A DNA stretch of 61,543 nt from a bacterium (GTDB taxonomy: Bacteria > Elusimicrobiota > Elusimicrobia > Elusimicrobiales > UBA9959), in NCBI GenBank assembly GCA_021786295.1, contig JAJYNO010000011.1:1-61543 (forward strand), read 5' to 3'. The notes beneath the pieces are model-generated. The model did no database searches, had not been told where the DNA came from, and was given only the letters and a program-made list of their open reading frames with translations. The position numbers and the translations under genes were made by a program. Below are positions 17,120 to 24,762 of this stretch, piece after piece (position 1 is the stretch's first letter; every line of letters begins with the position of its first letter).

Positions 17120-17863
17120 ATGAGATATTTCGACGCGCACGATCATCTGCAGAACTACGCCTCCCCCGAGGAGGAGGCCGCCGCCGTGGCGGCCGCCCGA
17201 GCGGCCGGAGTTGAGGGCATGCTCTGCTGCGGCACCAGCCCGGACGACTGGGGCCGCGTGCTGGAAATAGCGGAGCGCTACGAAGACGTTGCCCCTGCCT
17301 TCGGGCTGCATCCCTGGTTTACGGCAGAAGAGGGCTGGCTGGGCCGGCTGGGAGAGTTCCTGCGCCGGGTCCCGCGTGCCTGTGTGGGGGAAATAGGCCT
17401 GGACGGGGCGCGGGAAACGCCGGGCCAGGAGGAGAATTTCAGGGCCCAGCTGGAACTGGGCGCGCGCCTGGGCCGGCCGGCCGTGATACACTGTGTCAGG
17501 AAATGGGGGCGGCTTCTGGAATTGCTCGGCCGGGCGGGATTGCCCGCCTTCATGCTGCACGCCTACGGCGGTCCGGCGGAGATGGTGAAGGCCTTCGCGG
17601 GGCTCGGCGGCTATTTCTCCTTCAACGGCGAATTGCTGGACCCGCGAAGGGAGAGGCTGCGCGCGGCGCTGGCCGCCGTGCCGCCCGAGCGGCTGCTGCT
17701 GGAGACAGAGTCCCCAGAGCCGGACGCTCCCGGCTGGCGCTCCGGTCCGGCCGGGATGGCTGAGGTGGCCGCCGCGGCCGCAGGAGCGCTGGGCCGCCCG
17801 GCCGAGGAATTGGCCGCGCTTACGCTGGCCAACGCCAGAAAGTTCACCGGGGAGGCGCGATGA
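17120..17863 (+). CDS. TatD-family metal-dependent hydrolase
   Basis: TatD proteins are TIM-barrel metal-dependent DNases and related hydrolases. The metal-site motifs are visible: DAHDH at residues 5-9, VGEIGLD near 90, VIHCVRKWG near 120 and FMLHAYGG near 145. The final signature reads ETES instead of the usual ETD, so the conserved Asp is replaced by Glu, which may alter activity. Length (247) fits the family. The ATG at 17120 starts next to the barrel; an in-frame TTG at 17108 overlapping the preceding stop is an alternative. It overlaps the next gene by ATGA. Confidence 0.82.
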   Translation: MRYFDAHDHLQNYASPEEEAAAVAAARAAGVEGMLCCGTSPDDWGRVLEIAERYEDVAPAFGLHPWFTAEEGWLGRLGEFLRRVPRACVGEIGLDGARETPGQEENFRAQLELGARLGRPAVIHCVRKWGRLLELLGRAGLPAFMLHAYGGPAEMVKAFAGLGGYFSFNGELLDPRRERLRAALAAVPPERLLLETESPEPDAPGWRSGPAGMAEVAAAAAGALGRPAEELAALTLANARKFTGEAR

Positions 17864-18594
17864 CCGAGGACAGACTGGCGCGCATCAGGCTGATGCTGGG
17901 CGAGGAGAAGCTTGAGAAGCTCAGGACCTCTTTCGTCGTGGTAGTGGGCCTGGGGGCGGTGGGCAGTTACGCGGTGGAGGGGCTGGCGCGCTCGGGAGTG
18001 GGCCGCCTGCGCCTGGTGGATTTCGACGTAGTGCGGGCCAGCAACGTGAACAGACAGCTCTACGCGCTGGGTTCTACGCTGGGCCGGCACAAGGCCGACG
18101 TGGCCCGGGAGCGGGTCCTGGACATCAATCCGCACTGCCGGGCGGAGAAGCTGGAACTCTTCGCCGGAGAGGACACTTTCGGCCGGATACTGGAGGGAAG
18201 GCCGGACCTGGTCGTGGACGCCATAGATTCACTGGGGCCCAAGGCGGGGCTGATAAGCGAGGTCCTGGAACTGGGCTTGCCGCTGGTCTCCTCCATGGGC
18301 GCCGCGCTGCGCACCGACCCTTCCGCGGTTCGCACCGGTCCGTTCAAAAAAGTGGCCGGCTGCCCGCTGGCCGCTAAGGTGCGCCGCCTTCTGCGCAAGA
18401 GGAACGCGCCGCTGGATTTTACCTGCGTCTACTCCGTGGAGCCTGTAGGCGAACTCAGGAAAAGGCGGCAGGTCGACCCGGAAACGGCGTATTTCGAGAA
18501 GGGCCGCCGCCGAGCCGCGCTTGGCAGCCTGCCGACCCTCACCGGCATCTTCGGGCTCACCCTGGCCGACGCCGCCATCAAAAAACTTACCTGA
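17860..18594 (+). CDS. tcdA: TcdA/CsdL-like tRNA threonylcarbamoyladenosine dehydratase (ThiF family)
   Basis: TcdA uses ATP to cyclise t6A in tRNA to ct6A. This 244-residue protein has the E1-like nucleotide fold: VVGLGAVGSYAVEGLARSG (residues about 28-46), VDFDVVRASNVNRQL, then DLVVDAID and a C-terminal GIFGLTLADAAI. Length and the VNRQL segment fit TcdA rather than ThiF or MoeB. The MoeB-type CxxC zinc pairs are not seen. The start overlaps the tatD stop (ATGA). Confidence 0.85.
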   Translation: MTEDRLARIRLMLGEEKLEKLRTSFVVVVGLGAVGSYAVEGLARSGVGRLRLVDFDVVRASNVNRQLYALGSTLGRHKADVARERVLDINPHCRAEKLELFAGEDTFGRILEGRPDLVVDAIDSLGPKAGLISEVLELGLPLVSSMGAALRTDPSAVRTGPFKKVAGCPLAAKVRRLLRKRNAPLDFTCVYSVEPVGELRKRRQVDPETAYFEKGRRRAALGSLPTLTGIFGLTLADAAIKKLT

Positions 18595-18601
18595 AAGCCG
18601 G

Positions 18602-18630
18602 GTAACCGGCACGGGCGCCGCTCCGGTTAC
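18602..18630. other. inverted repeat after tcdA
   Basis: GTAACCGG (18602-18609) pairs with CCGGTTAC (18623-18630) over 13 bases. No T-tract follows, so it is a possible Rho-assisted end or mRNA-stability hairpin between convergent genes. A second small palindrome, AGGCC/GGCCT, lies near 18641-18653. Confidence 0.4.
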
Positions 18631-18681
18631 AGCTGAATTAGGCCGTAGGCCTTCAAGTTTGGAAGATAGGAAGCAGCGTCC

Positions 18682-19452
18682 CTACCGGGGAAGCCAGTCT
18701 AGGACCTTGTCCATTACTCCGGGGGTCTTGAACATGTTGACGCCGTGGCCGCCGCCGCCGTCTATGGCCGAGAGGTTCAGATGGTATTTCCCGGCCAGCT
18801 CGCTGATAATGACCACGCTCTGCCAGGCGTAGGGGTCGTTCTCGGAGGCGCCCAGCAGGATTTTTTTCGGGGCGCGAGCGAGGTAGTCCTCCGCCTTTAT
18901 CCCGGCGTACTCCATGCCCGGCGAAAGAAGTATCAGGGCGGCCGGCTTTATCCTTCCTTCGGCCGCGGCTTTAAGGGACAGGTTGGCTCCGACGCTGGCT
19001 CCGCAGAAGATCATGCGTCTGGCAGGGTAACCCCGCTTTTTCAGCCAGGCGGCGGCCGCCTCTATGTCGCGCGAGGCGGCGGACCAGTCCTCCAGGGTGA
19101 ACTTGCGGTAATCGACGGCCTTTCCCCCGCAGACCAGGCTTTTTCCGTGGCCGCGCAGGTCGAGGGAAAAATAGCCCAGGCCGCGCTTCCTCAGGGCGTC
19201 CTGGAAGGAGCCCCACTCGTTCTTGTCGGAACCCAGGCCGTGCGTGTTTATCAGCACGTAGGCCCCGCTGGACGGCGCCAGCCAGAAGGCCTCTATGCGG
19301 CAGCCGTCGGAGGTGGTAAAATGGACGGTCTCCTGCCCGGCCCAGGCCGCGGAACAGGCCGGCAGCAGAAAGGCGCAAAGCAGCAGGGCGCGGAGGGCTT
19401 TGGCGGGGCGGCCGCGCGCGGAGGCGTCGTTGCGGGGCGGGGCGTTCTTCAT
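18682..19452 (-). CDS. secreted alpha/beta-hydrolase
   Basis: This 256-residue hydrolase has a basic N-terminus and a signal peptide (hydrophobic 22-34, cleavage near AWAG). Catalytic elements are visible: the oxyanion-side INTHGLGSDKNEW, the nucleophile elbow CGASVGAN, the acid region GASENDPYAW and the His in GGGHGVNM. Family members include esterases, lipases and peptidases; the substrate cannot be assigned. It lies downstream of the response-regulator/CheC pair, 25 bp after the CheC stop, and may be co-transcribed. Confidence 0.82.
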   Translation of the reverse strand: MKNAPPRNDASARGRPAKALRALLLCAFLLPACSAAWAGQETVHFTTSDGCRIEAFWLAPSSGAYVLINTHGLGSDKNEWGSFQDALRKRGLGYFSLDLRGHGKSLVCGGKAVDYRKFTLEDWSAASRDIEAAAAWLKKRGYPARRMIFCGASVGANLSLKAAAEGRIKPAALILLSPGMEYAGIKAEDYLARAPKKILLGASENDPYAWQSVVIISELAGKYHLNLSAIDGGGGHGVNMFKTPGVMDKVLDWLPR

Positions 19453-19477
19453 GGAATGAAAGCGGGCTCCGGGCGGC

Positions 19478-20047
19478 TCAGGGAAGAGCTTCTATCTCCC
19501 GCGCCAGGTCCTCGGGGATGAAGACGTGCAGCGTCCAGACCGCCAGGCCCTCGCATTCCAGGCTGAGGGCCGCGGAGACGGCGCGGCCCGGCGCGTCCAT
19601 GGCGAGCAGCCCGGCCGCGCGCTCGGAGAGAGCGGCGGCGTCGCCCTCCAGCAGCAGCGGGATGGCGGGCAGAGCGCTTCGCTTCAGCGCGTTGAGCAGC
19701 GAGTCCACCGCCGCGTTCAGCAGGATGTTGCCGAGTTCGGTAAGCATTATTTCGTCCGCTTTTGAGATCCTTCCGGACGCCGGAAAGGAGTGGCCGGTGA
19801 AGCCGCGCGAGACGCATTCCACGTCCTCCGGCTTCACCAGCATGACGGCGCCGAGCGGCAGCGCGTCCAGCTTCGTGAAAACGGCCACGGAGGGCTCGGC
19901 GGCGTAGCGGGCGAGGACGGCGCGGGGGGAAGCGGGGTAGGAATTGACCATGGCGGCCCGCCATTTCCCGGTGGAGATCCTGGATATCCGGGAGAGGGAC
20001 CTGTCCAGGTTGCGCTGTACCAGTATGTCGAGCGAGTTCTGCGGCAT
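19478..20047 (-). CDS. CheC-like chemotaxis phosphatase family protein
   Basis: CheC/CheX/FliY phosphatases remove phosphate from CheY-type response regulators. This 189-residue protein shows the key CheC helix motif ISKADEIMLTELGNILLNA (about residues 93-111), with the acidic residue and Asn arranged as in active phosphatases. The second CheC motif is less clear, so it may have one active site. It starts 2 bp after the stop of a CheY-like regulator, an obvious partner. No flagellar or chemoreceptor genes are visible, so the pair may serve another output such as gliding or pili. Confidence 0.72.
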   Translation of the reverse strand: MPQNSLDILVQRNLDRSLSRISRISTGKWRAAMVNSYPASPRAVLARYAAEPSVAVFTKLDALPLGAVMLVKPEDVECVSRGFTGHSFPASGRISKADEIMLTELGNILLNAAVDSLLNALKRSALPAIPLLLEGDAAALSERAAGLLAMDAPGRAVSAALSLECEGLAVWTLHVFIPEDLAREIEALP

Positions 20048-20049
20048 CG

Positions 20050-20400
20050 TTAAAATTTTTTAAGCGCCTCTTCCAGTTCGGAGTACATGAAAGGCTTATG
20101 CAGTATGGCCGCCGCGCCGTTGTTCAGCAGTTCCTTGGACATGTCCTCCTGCTGAACGGCGGTAACCATGATGACCCTGGCCGCGGGGTCTATGGCCTTT
20201 ATCTCCTGGAGGGTTTCAAGGCCGGTCTTGCCCGGCATTATCAGGTCTAGCAGCACAAGCTCCGGCCTATGCCGACCGTAGAGGCTTACCGCGTCGTCGC
20301 CGTTGTCGGCCTCGCCGACCACCTGGTGGCCCATTTCTGACAGGAGGTCCTTGATCATGCTCCTGGTCAGGAGATTGTCGTCTACGACCAGTATTTTCAT
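20050..20400 (-). CDS. CheY-like single-domain response regulator
   Basis: This stand-alone receiver domain of 116 residues has the acidic pair D7/D8, phospho-acceptor D52 in LVLLDLIMPG, the switch Thr in MVTAV and the Lys in LHKPF. With no output domain it must act by protein contact, like CheY. A TATAAT-like box (on the minus strand near 20452) and GGAGG upstream of the ATG support independent transcription. The CheC-like gene follows directly. Confidence 0.9.
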   Translation of the reverse strand: MKILVVDDNLLTRSMIKDLLSEMGHQVVGEADNGDDAVSLYGRHRPELVLLDLIMPGKTGLETLQEIKAIDPAARVIMVTAVQQEDMSKELLNNGAAAILHKPFMYSELEEALKKF

Positions 20401-20483
20401 AATAAACTCAGCCCTCCGTGGCGGAAGCCCCGCTAACCAGATGTAATTATATTATAAAAAACGCCGGTTTGCCGGGGCTCCGT

Positions 20484-20774
20484 TCATTTCCGGAGGAAAT
20501 GCCGCAGCGCCAGCAGCGGGTGGCGCAGCGGCATGCGCGGGCCGGCGTAGCGCATGACCTCGATTATCTTTTCGCGGGAGCCCGGGGGCCAGCAGTGTGT
20601 GCGGCAGTCGCGGCAGGCCGGTTTGGGGTCGTGCGGGCAGCGGGAAAGTCTTTCCTCCGCCGCGCCGAGGAGCCGGCGGCAGGCGGGGCAGAGGCCGGGC
20701 CCGGGTCCGTGCACCCCGCGGCAGTAGATGCGCAGCATCTTCTCTATGGTCTCCAGTTCGGCGGCGTTCTTCAT
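20484..20774 (-). CDS. YgbA-like nitrous-oxide-stimulated-promoter family protein
   Basis: This small 96-residue Cys-rich protein has YCRGVH, LCPACRRLL, CPHDPKPACRDCRTHCW and VMRYAGPRMPLRHPLLALRHF. These are the family hallmarks of YgbA, an E. coli protein induced by nitrosative stress through NsrR. The Cys pattern suggests metal or Fe-S binding, though that is not proven. I start it at the ATG at 20774, which matches the family N-terminus. A TATAAT box (20796-20791) lies 16 nt upstream. Longer in-frame starts add a hydrophobic stretch not seen in relatives. NO stress control here is inference. Confidence 0.78.
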   Translation of the reverse strand: MKNAAELETIEKMLRIYCRGVHGPGPGLCPACRRLLGAAEERLSRCPHDPKPACRDCRTHCWPPGSREKIIEVMRYAGPRMPLRHPLLALRHFLRK

Positions 20775-20790
20775 AGGACAGCGCTTTGAT

Positions 20791-20798
20791 ATTATAAA
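20791..20798. promoter_or_regulatory. overlapping divergent -10 boxes (ygbA-like and PilZ genes)
   Basis: ATTATAAA contains TATAAT for the minus strand (20796-20791) and TATAAA for the plus strand (20793-20798). The plus-strand box is 6 nt from an in-frame ATG at 20805 (possible leaderless PilZ start). The SD-led ATG is at 20826. Confidence 0.45.
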
Positions 20799-20825
20799 AT
20801 AGAAATGGCACGCGAGGGAGGATAT

Positions 20826-21143
20826 ATGGCCAACGAGAAGCGCCGCGCCAGGCGCGACAAGCACGATTCCGTGGTGGAGATACTGGACGAAGGCGGCGAG
20901 ATAAAAGCCTTCGGGCGCCTGGCCGATTTCTCCAGCTCCGGGGTCTCCTTTTCTTCGGAGACGGTATTCCGGAAGGGGGAACGGCTCAAGGTCCGCCTGC
21001 GCCTGCTGGACAGGGGGACGCTGGAGGCGGATGGCGAGGTGGTCTGGGCCCGGGAGAAAAGCGGCCGCACCGTCTACGGCGTCAGGTTCTCCGAGCTGCG
21101 CAGCGTTTATCCCACCGGGGAGCTGAGGAGACCGTGGGACTGA
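20826..21143 (+). CDS. PilZ-domain protein
   Basis: PilZ domains bind cyclic di-GMP. This 105-residue protein has RRARRDKHD near the N-terminus (an RxxxR-like cluster) and DFSSSGVSF (D/NxSxxG motif) about 20 residues on. The beta-barrel strands follow, including VVWARE and YGVRFSEL. Both ligand motifs look intact. GGGAGG is 6 nt before the ATG at 20826; an upstream ATG at 20805 is possible. Its stop overlaps the next gene's GTG start. It sits among response-regulator and HD-GYP genes, which fits a c-di-GMP signalling patch. Confidence 0.82.
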   Translation: MANEKRRARRDKHDSVVEILDEGGEIKAFGRLADFSSSGVSFSSETVFRKGERLKVRLRLLDRGTLEADGEVVWAREKSGRTVYGVRFSELRSVYPTGELRRPWD

Positions 21144-21988
21144 GCCCGGGCCGGGACGCTGCCGCCCGGGAGATAATGCTGCTCGGGGCCCTGGCGGAAC
21201 TGCGCGCCGCGGCCGCCGGCCAGGGCATAGCTGTGGTCCCCCTGAAAGGCGCCGCCCTGCTGGAGCTCGGGCTTTACCGGCCCGGCGAGCGCGGGATGTC
21301 CGACGTGGACGTGCTGGCGAGGCCGCGGGACCTGGCAGCGCTCGAAAAGACGCTGTCCGGGCTGGGCTACCGGCCGATGCCGGAGAGCGCCGACGCCTGG
21401 GTGCGGCCTTCCCCGGGAGCCGCCCCGCCGGCGATAATGGACCTTCACACGGGCCTCTGGCATATAAAGGATACGGCCGCGCTGTTCGAATGGGGCCTTG
21501 AGCCGGGGCCGGGCGGGCTCTACCCGGGCTTTCCCGACCTCTTCCTTCACGCGGCCGCTCACCCGCTGCTGCACCACGGCGAGCTGACGGGCCGCGCGCT
21601 CGAGGATTGCGCCCGCATAGCGCGCCTGGCCCCTGGCGGAGCCGAGCGGTTCTGGGCGCTGACGTCGCGCAAGGCGCGCCTTTACGGCCTGCGGCCGGTC
21701 GTCTGGCCGGCGCTGAAAAGACTGGGGGCGCTGGTCCCCGGGGGCGCGCTGGAGGAGCTGAGGCCGCGCGGGTCGGAAAAAATAAAGGCGGCCTTCTTCG
21801 AAAAGGCCGCCGCCAGGGGGTCGGTCCTGCTGGAGTACCTGCTGCCTGCGCTCTACCGGCCGGAACTGGTCTTGAAGTACGCCGTACCGCCGAAGAGGTT
21901 CATGCTGCGGCGCTACGGGGCGGCCTCGGCCGCCGTCTACGCCCTGCGCCCGTTCAGACTGCTGCGGTCACTGTTCAGGAGGGGGTAG
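21134..21988 (+). CDS. nucleotidyltransferase-family protein (NTP_transf_5-like)
   Basis: This 284-residue protein has the signature LKGAALLELGLY, then GERGMSDVDVLAR (residues about 36-63), the pattern of the uncharacterised nucleotidyltransferase family PF14907. In it the two Asp residues in DVDVL would bind metal. The C-terminal half is helical and basic. Such proteins are often near glycan or pilus genes; function is unknown. The start is GTG, with GAGGAG 5 nt upstream inside the PilZ gene, so the two are translationally coupled. Its last 21 bp overlap the convergent response-regulator gene. Confidence 0.72.
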   Translation: MGLSPGRDAAAREIMLLGALAELRAAAAGQGIAVVPLKGAALLELGLYRPGERGMSDVDVLARPRDLAALEKTLSGLGYRPMPESADAWVRPSPGAAPPAIMDLHTGLWHIKDTAALFEWGLEPGPGGLYPGFPDLFLHAAAHPLLHHGELTGRALEDCARIARLAPGGAERFWALTSRKARLYGLRPVVWPALKRLGALVPGGALEELRPRGSEKIKAAFFEKAAARGSVLLEYLLPALYRPELVLKYAVPPKRFMLRRYGAASAAVYALRPFRLLRSLFRRG

Positions 21989-22360
21989 GCCCTTCAGCAG
22001 GCTGTACATCTTAAGTATATTCGAAAGACGCTCCAGCCCGGGCGGTTTCACCACGAAATCGAAGGCGCCTTCCTTCACGGCCTTGCCGGCCAGGTCGGCG
22101 TTCTCTATGGAGGTTATCAGGACCACGCAGGCGTCCTTGTTGGCCTGCAGCGCCTTGTGCGAGAACTCCAGCCCCGAGGCGCCGCGCAGATAGACGTCGG
22201 TTATGACGACGTCGTATGGCTTTTCCGCGAGCAGCTTCCTGGCCTTCTCCGCGTCGTCCGTGCGGGTGACCTCGAACTGCGGGAAGGCGCGCAGCAGTTC
22301 CTCCACGCGGGAGAGCACGTAGCCTTCGTCCTCTATAAAAAGCAGCTGTCTGCGTTCCAT
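21968..22360 (-). CDS. response regulator receiver protein
   Basis: This single receiver domain of 130 residues has E10/D11 as the acidic pair, D55 in VVITDVYLRG as phospho-acceptor, TSIEN around the switch position and the Lys in VVKPPG. The tail SNILKMYSLLKGLPPPEQ is short and has no output domain. It starts 21 bp after the HD-domain gene, so it may be the partner of that protein. Confidence 0.86.
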   Translation of the reverse strand: MERRQLLFIEDEGYVLSRVEELLRAFPQFEVTRTDDAEKARKLLAEKPYDVVITDVYLRGASGLEFSHKALQANKDACVVLITSIENADLAGKAVKEGAFDFVVKPPGLERLSNILKMYSLLKGLPPPEQ

Positions 22361-22381
22361 TTCAGCGGGGCGCCTCCGGCG

Positions 22382-23569
22382 TCACCAGTCCGTCCACCAG
22401 CGAGACACTTCCAGCCGGCCGGCGCACTTGGGGTTGCGGCGCGAGAGCTCTTCCAGGCTGATCGAGTGCTCGATGCTTATCAGCGGGTGGTCCTTCAGAT
22501 CGGCCAGCTCGGGGGGCGATTCGGAGAAATCGGAGCGCAGAAGGATCTCGAGCAGCGGCTTGGCCAGCAGGCCGCGGTTGGTCTTGAGCACCAGCGCGGT
22601 CTCGCCGTTTGAAAGCTGCACTATCGAGCCTGGCGGGAAAATGGAGACGGCAGAGATCAGCAGCTTTACGCCCCTCGCGTTGAAGCCGTGCCCCTCTTTT
22701 TCTATGAGTTCTTTAACCACTTCGGATGGCGGAAGCGGCTGGCGCCAGGAGCGCTGGTGCGTCATGGCCTCGTAAGCGTCGGCTATGGCTATTATCTGAG
22801 CCAGAGGGTCCGTCTCTCCGTCGTCGGCGGGGACCGGGTATCCGGTCCCGTCCGGACGCCAGTGCGACTGCAGGACTATTTTAATGGCGCGGTCCTTTAC
22901 CTTGTAATCCAGGTCCACCACGCGTTCCAGTTTGGCGGCGCCGGCTTCTATGTGCAGCGAGAGCTCCGCGCGCTCGCTCTCGGTGAGGCGGCCCGGCTCG
23001 GAATAGAGGTCGGAGTAGCCGGTCATGCCTATGTCGTGGGCCATGGCGCAGAAGCCCAGCAGTCCCAGCTCTTCCTCCGGCAGCCCGGACTCCAGGCCCA
23101 TCGCCAGGGCCAAAATGACAGTGTTGGCCGTATGGGCCCGCAGATAGTCGTCGGCCGTCCCGTAGGTCACGCAGCTCAGGAAGGCGGAGTTGGTCCTCAG
23201 TGTCTCCGCGACCATGGCGCAGACGCCGAGCACGGACTGGTACTTCTCCGTGTACGGCCGGTCCACCGCCTTAATGAAAGAGGTAGTCTCCTGCATCAGC
23301 AGGGAATATCGCTCCCCGGCCTGGGCCCGCTGTTCCTGGAACGGCGGTTCCTTCGGCGGGGCGGCATGCGTCCGGCGCGAGGGTTCCGGCCCCGGGGGGG
23401 GCGGTTCCTTGGGCGCCGCGGCGGGTTCCGGCTTCGGCGGGGCGGGGACCGGCTTCTCCCTGCGCTCCTGGGCTGCGGGCTCGACGGCCGGGCGCGGGAC
23501 TTCCTGCCGCGGCCGCTCCCCGGCTGCGGGTGTTTCCTCTTTCATCTTCCTGAGGTCGGAGAACCGCAT
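22382..23569 (-). CDS. HD-GYP-like phosphohydrolase with Pro-rich N-terminus
   Basis: HD-GYP enzymes cleave cyclic di-GMP. This 395-residue protein has a Pro/Glu-rich disordered N-terminus (residues about 13-77), then an HD domain: AHTAN, AHDIGM (His178/Asp179), LHIEAGA, SHWRPDGTGYP and IIAIADAYEAMT. The GYP motif is present, but the preceding usual HHE reads QSH, so one metal ligand may be missing. A C-terminal beta segment follows (about 300-350, IVQLSNGETALVLKTN). A TATAAT box ends 6 nt before the ATG, with no Shine-Dalgarno, so the mRNA may be leaderless. Confidence 0.8.
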   Translation of the reverse strand: MRFSDLRKMKEETPAAGERPRQEVPRPAVEPAAQERREKPVPAPPKPEPAAAPKEPPPPGPEPSRRTHAAPPKEPPFQEQRAQAGERYSLLMQETTSFIKAVDRPYTEKYQSVLGVCAMVAETLRTNSAFLSCVTYGTADDYLRAHTANTVILALAMGLESGLPEEELGLLGFCAMAHDIGMTGYSDLYSEPGRLTESERAELSLHIEAGAAKLERVVDLDYKVKDRAIKIVLQSHWRPDGTGYPVPADDGETDPLAQIIAIADAYEAMTHQRSWRQPLPPSEVVKELIEKEGHGFNARGVKLLISAVSIFPPGSIVQLSNGETALVLKTNRGLLAKPLLEILLRSDFSESPPELADLKDHPLISIEHSISLEELSRRNPKCAGRLEVSRWWTDW

Positions 23570-23643
23570 ATTTGAATTATACCGCAGCCGGGTTAAATAA
23601 AGATTACGGAACGGTTAAAAAGCGCGGTGGCCGCCGGCTTGCG

Positions 23644-24756
23644 TCAGAGCTTTTTTTCGTAGACGCGGTACTTGCGGTACAGCTTGCCGCCGACGGCCTC
23701 TATCGTGTTGTTGATCAGCTCGTTGTCTTCCAGGGTCCAGGAGAGCTCGCCGTACTTCCAGCCGAGTTTTTTTGCCGACTGTATGGACTGCTTGATGAGC
23801 AGCAGCTCTATTCCCTTGCTCCTGAACTCCTTCTTCACGCCGAGCGTCAGCATCCGGCCGCGGTCGAGACCGAACGAGAAACGGTAAAGGAAAGGCAGGA
23901 TATTGAGCGGGCCGAGGGAACCGCGCACGTGTCTGAGGGCTATGTTGAAATCCGGCAGTATCAGGCAGAAGCCGGCGGGCTTGCCGTCGAAGCGGGCGAA
24001 GAAGAGGTACTCCGGCTTGAGCACCGGCTTGAAGGCCGCGGCCATGTCGTCAAGCTCCTCGTCCGTCATCGGCACGAAGCCCCAGTTCTTCTCCCAGGCG
24101 GCGTTGTAGACGTCCTTGACCTCGGCGAGCGCCGAGTTGATGTTCTTTACGTCGGCAAAATGCAGCGTGACTTTGGCGCCGCGGTTCATGCGCTCCAGTA
24201 TCCTGTCGAAACGCGCCGGGAAGGGAGTGGCGGTGTCGTACTTGTATGCGTAGAGGTCCTTGGCTTTTTTGAAGCCGGCCGCCTCGGCCAGCTCAAGATA
24301 ATAAGGCGGATTATAGGGCATCATCACCATCGGCGGGAAGTCGAAGCCGTCCGACAGCATGCCGCAGGTCTCGTTGGTGGACGGGTTCATCGGGCCGACG
24401 GCCGAGTCCAGCCCCCTGGCCTTAAGCCAGGAACAGGCCGCGTCGAAGAGGGCTCCCGAGGCCTCCTTGTCGTTCTCGCAGTCGAAGAAGCCGAAGAAGC
24501 CGGCCCTGTCGCCGTGGAAATTGTTGTGTGCGTGGTTGACTATTGCCGCCACGCGCCCTACCGGGCGGCCGTCGCGGCGGGCCATGAAGAGCCTGCGTTC
24601 GCCGTGGCGCCAGAACGGGTGGCCGGTGTCCAGCAGATGCCGGACGTCCTTCTTCAGGTCTCCAGCCCAGTAGGGGTCCCGGCGGAACAGGTCGTATTGG
24701 AAATCTATGAAGCTGCCCAGGCCCGCTTCGTCCAGTTCCTGAATCTTTACCGGCAT
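23644..24756 (-). CDS. GNAT-fold N-acyltransferase, YghO-like
   Basis: This 370-residue protein has two GNAT-like halves. Features seen include GRPVGRVAAIVN (residues about 64-75), FGFFDCEND, SAVGPMNPSTNETCGML, YNPPYYLELAE and a late RMLTLGVKKEFRSKGIELLLI, the acyl-CoA binding region with a GNAT-type basic loop. It resembles the YghO family. Its ATG is 6 bp after the stop of an alpha-oxoamine synthase gene. In Caulobacter a GNAT-type protein acts as bacterial ceramide synthase beside or near serine palmitoyltransferase. The same job is possible here but unproven. Alternative: an acyltransferase for another amino-ketone product. Confidence 0.7.
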   Translation of the reverse strand: MPVKIQELDEAGLGSFIDFQYDLFRRDPYWAGDLKKDVRHLLDTGHPFWRHGERRLFMARRDGRPVGRVAAIVNHAHNNFHGDRAGFFGFFDCENDKEASGALFDAACSWLKARGLDSAVGPMNPSTNETCGMLSDGFDFPPMVMMPYNPPYYLELAEAAGFKKAKDLYAYKYDTATPFPARFDRILERMNRGAKVTLHFADVKNINSALAEVKDVYNAAWEKNWGFVPMTDEELDDMAAAFKPVLKPEYLFFARFDGKPAGFCLILPDFNIALRHVRGSLGPLNILPFLYRFSFGLDRGRMLTLGVKKEFRSKGIELLLIKQSIQSAKKLGWKYGELSWTLEDNELINNTIEAVGGKLYRKYRVYEKKL

Positions 24757-24762
24757 AACGGT

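Noticed and set aside
18602-18630. Classic terminator after tcdA
   Set aside because: Stem is good but no T-tract follows; listed only as an inverted repeat.
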